From Saccharibacillus brassicae (GTDB lineage: Bacteria > Bacillota > Bacilli > Paenibacillales > Paenibacillaceae), in contig NZ_CP041217.1 in assembly GCF_006542275.1 (NCBI RefSeq), positions 620,001 through 684,000 on the forward strand: a stretch of 64,000 nucleotides of DNA, given 5' to 3'. The translations under genes and the position numbers were made by a program. Shown piece by piece: positions 61,437-64,000 of this stretch (the stretch's first letter is position 1; each line of letters starts with the position of its first letter). The notes beneath the pieces were generated by a model. It was not told the DNA's origin. It was given only the letters and a program-made list of their open reading frames with translations, and did not search any database.

Positions 61437-61499
61437 GGGTGTGTATCCTCCTCGGTTTTTGGAAAATAATAGGTGTGGGGGGTGGTTGGGAGACGCTGC

Positions 61500-61624
61500 G
61501 GGCTGAAGAGGGCTTTCGATCGCCGTTGAAATCCGTTTTTCTTCCGATTGGACTTAAAGCAGCTGTCGGTAGAAAAGCGGATTTCAAATGCGAACGCTGC
61601 GCTTCTCAATCTCCTCTTCAGCCC
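61500..61624. repeat. Imperfect 125-bp inverted repeat upstream of carA
   Basis: GGGCTGAAGAG (61500-61510) pairs with CTCTTCAGCCC (61614-61624). GAAATCCGTTTTTC (61528-61541) pairs with GAAAAGCGGATTTC (61572-61585), one mismatch. The transcript could fold into one long hairpin with an internal loop. Confidence 0.75.
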
Positions 61625-61690
61625 TCCGCTCCCTTTGGATGTAGGCGTTACGGTAAGGTCAAAGACTCAAAGCTTAAGATCAAGGGACTC

Positions 61691-61957
61691 AAGATCGGGA
61701 GCGTCGGCGAAGCTATGGCTTCTGGACGGCTCGGGCAAGGCATTTAAGATCGGGAGCGTCGGCGAAGTCATAACTTCTGGACGGCTCGGGCAAGGCATTT
61801 AAGATCGGGAGCGTCACCGAAGCTATAGCTTCTGGACGGCTCGGGCAAGGCGGTCAAGATCGGGAGCGTCACCGAAGCTATAGCTTCTGGACGGCTCGGG
61901 CAAGGCATTTAAGATCGGGAGCGTCACCGAAGCTATCGCTTCTGGACGGCTCGCGCG
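61691..61957. repeat. 55-bp tandem repeats after pyrC (4.9 units)
   Basis: Units start at 61691, 61746, 61801, 61856 and 61911, each opening AAGATCGGGAGCGTC. The centre of each forms a hairpin of 5-bp stems around 4 nt: GAAGC/GCTTC in four units and GAAGT/ACTTC in the second. Flanking GAGC and GCTC can extend the stem. Confidence 0.95.
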
Positions 61958-61959
61958 GG

Positions 61960-63309
61960 TCAGCTGTTCACGCTCTGGGTCAGTTCGGCGCCGAAGACGG
62001 GGCGGCCGGCGACGAGGGTCATGACGGGCCAGCCGGACAGCGCGCGGCCGGTGAAAGGCGTGTTGCGGCCTTTGGTCGCGAACTGGTCGGGATCGACGAT
62101 CTTTTCGAGTTCGAGGTCGATGACGGCGAGATCGGCGGTTGCGCCGACCTGCAGCTTGCCGGCGTTCAGGCCGAACACGCGGGCCGGGTCCTGGGTCAGG
62201 CGGCGGACGAGGAAGTCCAGCGTCCAGCGTCCTTTTTGGACGAACTCGGTGTACAGCAGCGGGAAGGCGGTCTCGAAGCCGACGATGCCGAACGGCGCGA
62301 GCAGCATGCCTTTGGCTTTCTCTTCCGCGCTGTGCGGCGCATGGTCGGTCACGAGGATATCGATCGTGCCGTCTTCAAGCGCTTCGATGCAGGCCGCGAC
62401 GTCGCGCGGGGTGCGCAGCGGCGGGTTCATTTTCCAGTTGGCGTCCATGCCCGGAATGTCTTCGTCGGACAGCACCAGATGGTGCGGGCACACTTCGGCG
62501 GTCACGTTCACGCCGATCGACTTGGCGAGGCGGATCAGGCGGATCGACTGTTCGGTGCTGACGTGGCACACATGGTAATGCACGCCCGTCGCTTCGGCCA
62601 GCAGTACGTCCCGTCCGACATGAATCGCTTCGGATTCGTTCGGAATGCCTTTGATGCCGTGTTTTTTCGCAAATTCGCCTTCGGACACGTACAGACCTTT
62701 GACCAGCGAGTCGTCTTCGCAGTGGGCGATGACCGGCATGCCGAGCGCGGCGGCTTTGGTCATGGCGTCTTTCATCATCTGCGCGTTCTGCACGCCTACG
62801 CCGTCGTCGGTAAAGCCGATCGCGCCTGCCTCTTTCAGCGCTTCGAAGTCCGTCAGTTCGCGGCCCAGTTCGTTTTTGGTAATTGCCGCGTACGGCAGCA
62901 CGTTGACCAGGTTCGCTTCTTTGGCTTTGCCCAGCACCAGCTTGACGGTCTCCGGATTGTCGGTGACCGGCTTGGTGTTCGGCATGCAGGCGATCGTCGT
63001 GAATCCGCCCTGCGCCGCGGAACGCGCGCCGCTCTCGATCGTTTCTTTGTGCTCGAAGCCCGGTTCGCGCAGATGCACGTGCATATCGATCAAGCCCGGC
63101 GTCACAAGCTTGCCCTGGGCGTCGTACACGAGCATCGCTTCGTTCTCGTTCTCGATCATCCGGTCGTCCGCCGATTGGTACCAGCCGGAAGACAGAATGG
63201 CCAGCACTTTGCCGTCCTGAATCAGAATATCGCTCCGCTGCAGCTGCCCGTCTTCGCTCAGCACGCTTGCATTTTGAATCCATACGTCCACGTTCGAATA
63301 ATTCATCAT
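61960..63309 (-). CDS. pyrC: Dihydroorotase (class I)
   Basis: The 449-residue amidohydrolase closes carbamoyl aspartate to dihydroorotate. The zinc motif DMHVHLREPGFEHKETI, the ACMPNTKPV substrate loop, MNPPLRTPRD and DHAPHSAEEKAKG are intact and match Bacillus PyrC. GGAGGG precedes tandem ATG codons; the first was taken. It lies 106 bp downstream of pyrB. Confidence 0.96.
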   Translation of the reverse strand: MMNYSNVDVWIQNASVLSEDGQLQRSDILIQDGKVLAILSSGWYQSADDRMIENENEAMLVYDAQGKLVTPGLIDMHVHLREPGFEHKETIESGARSAAQGGFTTIACMPNTKPVTDNPETVKLVLGKAKEANLVNVLPYAAITKNELGRELTDFEALKEAGAIGFTDDGVGVQNAQMMKDAMTKAAALGMPVIAHCEDDSLVKGLYVSEGEFAKKHGIKGIPNESEAIHVGRDVLLAEATGVHYHVCHVSTEQSIRLIRLAKSIGVNVTAEVCPHHLVLSDEDIPGMDANWKMNPPLRTPRDVAACIEALEDGTIDILVTDHAPHSAEEKAKGMLLAPFGIVGFETAFPLLYTEFVQKGRWTLDFLVRRLTQDPARVFGLNAGKLQVGATADLAVIDLELEKIVDPDQFATKGRNTPFTGRALSGWPVMTLVAGRPVFGAELTQSVNS

Positions 63310-63415
63310 GGTCCAAATCCCTCCGGTTCCGTTCTCGCTTTTCGTTTCCGTCCGCCTTGTCCGTCCGTTGTCCGCCGTCTATCCGTTATCCGTGTGCCGC
63401 TCTGCCGGGGTCCGC

Positions 63416-64000
63416 TTAGCGCAGCGCCCGTTCGACGACCACCATGCGGATCGGCACGCCGTTTTGCATCTGCGGGAAAATCCGCGAGTTCGGCGCTTCC
63501 ACCAGTTCGCTGTCGATCTCGACGTCGCGGTTCACGGGAGCCGGATGCATGATGATCGCGTGCGGCTTCATCTTGGCGGCGCGCTGCGTCGTCAAGCCGT
63601 ACTGGGCGCGGTATTCGTCAGCCGACTTCAGCACGCCTTCGGCATGCCGCTCCAGCTGCACCCGCAGCATCATGACGACGTCCGCGTCCAGCGCTTCGTC
63701 CATCGTCACATAAGGCGCATGTTCTTCGAGTTCCGCAGCCTGCATGCTGTGGGGGGCGCAGAACTTCACGTTCGCGCCGAGCGCTTTGAGCGCCCACAGA
63801 TTCGAGCGGGCCACGCGGCTGTGCTTGATGTCGCCGACGATCGAGACGGTCAGGCCGCGAATCTCGCCGAACTGTTTCTTCATCGTGTACAGATCGAGCA
63901 GCGCCTGCGTCGGATGTTCGTTGTTGCCGTCTCCGGCGTTGATCAGCGGCACTTTGACGTGCTTGGCGAGTTCTTCGAGCACGCCGATCGGCTTCAGCCG
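63416..64000 (-). CDS. pyrB: Aspartate carbamoyltransferase catalytic subunit, C-terminal part
   Basis: The frame runs out of the right edge, leaving the last 194 residues. The motifs NEHPTQALLDLYTM, VGDIKHSRVARSN and MHPAPVNRDVEID are the carbamoyl-phosphate and aspartate binding regions of the ATCase catalytic chain. It makes carbamoyl aspartate for PyrC. It is the most upstream visible gene of the pyr operon; regulatory elements such as pyrR or attenuators would lie beyond the window. Confidence 0.96.
   Translation of the reverse strand, partial: RLKPIGVLEELAKHVKVPLINAGDGNNEHPTQALLDLYTMKKQFGEIRGLTVSIVGDIKHSRVARSNLWALKALGANVKFCAPHSMQAAELEEHAPYVTMDEALDADVVMMLRVQLERHAEGVLKSADEYRAQYGLTTQRAAKMKPHAIIMHPAPVNRDVEIDSELVEAPNSRIFPQMQNGVPIRMVVVERALR

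Larger units (their letters stand above)
61437..61959. other. Intra-operon spacer between pyrC and carA
   Basis: This spacer is unusually long for a pyr operon. Next to pyrC it holds a 55-bp tandem repeat array (61691-61957). Next to carA it holds a large imperfect inverted repeat (61500-61624). No frame has good start signals, and no terminator T-tract or known PyrR-binding loop was identified. Confidence 0.7.

Noticed and set aside
61691-61957. Possible CRISPR array
   Set aside because: The 55-bp units are directly tandem with no variable spacers.

Overview
The window reads as the chromosome of a GC-rich Firmicute of the Paenibacillaceae (Paenibacillus or Saccharibacillus type). This is inferred from strong GGAGG ribosome sites, a Bacillus-type pyr operon, LplB/LplC/LipO-type sugar importers with sensor-AraC regulators, a KimA-type transporter and Bacillus-style Zur, LexA, SigD and cre sites. 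No rRNA operon, phage, transposase or CRISPR array was seen.

Layout. 0-8.2 kb: end of a GH32 fructosidase, a maltose acetyltransferase-like enzyme, a ROK regulator, a secreted stalk-domain protein, glycerol dehydrogenase and a GGDEF-EAL protein. 8.3-18.95 kb: a nine-gene minus-strand operon (ATP-grasp, DUF4213/DUF364, methyltransferase, nickel/oligopeptide-type ABC importer, cysteine-synthase-like PLP enzyme, MFS exporter) behind a near-perfect Zur box. It looks like a zinc-regulated metallophore system with an uncommon enzyme set and is the most interesting locus. 19.6-26 kb: housekeeping and stress genes (YflT-like, GNAT, ung, RNase H1, ABC exporter, YdjC-like deacetylase). 26-38.5 kb: an uronate/oligosaccharide utilisation region (oxidoreductase, unknown toroid protein, epimerase, ABC importer, sensor-AraC regulator, GH105) with cre sites.

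38.6-48 kb: tRNA-Leu, a chemoreceptor with a SigD promoter, a candidate structured small RNA, a LexA-boxed WYL-like mini-protein, KimA, a series of small envelope proteins with a NucB-type nuclease, azoreductase, and a ring-cleaving dioxygenase with an MhqR-like operator. 48.4-53 kb: DUF2264 and GH88 genes divergent from an AraC regulator, then a serine hydrolase. 53.5-55.4 kb: two CAT-anticodon tRNAs and a lipoprotein solute-binding protein. 55.5-64 kb: the pyr operon pyrB-pyrC-carA-carB-pyrF-pyrE on the minus strand, without pyrK/pyrD and with hairpin-forming 55-bp repeats between pyrC and carA.

The genes group into four working units: metal acquisition (8-19 kb), plant or uronic-acid polysaccharide use (26-38 kb and 48-51 kb), electrophile/oxidative and SOS responses (41-48 kb), and pyrimidine synthesis (55-64 kb). 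Gene starts were set from ribosome sites, and several differ from the longest open frame.
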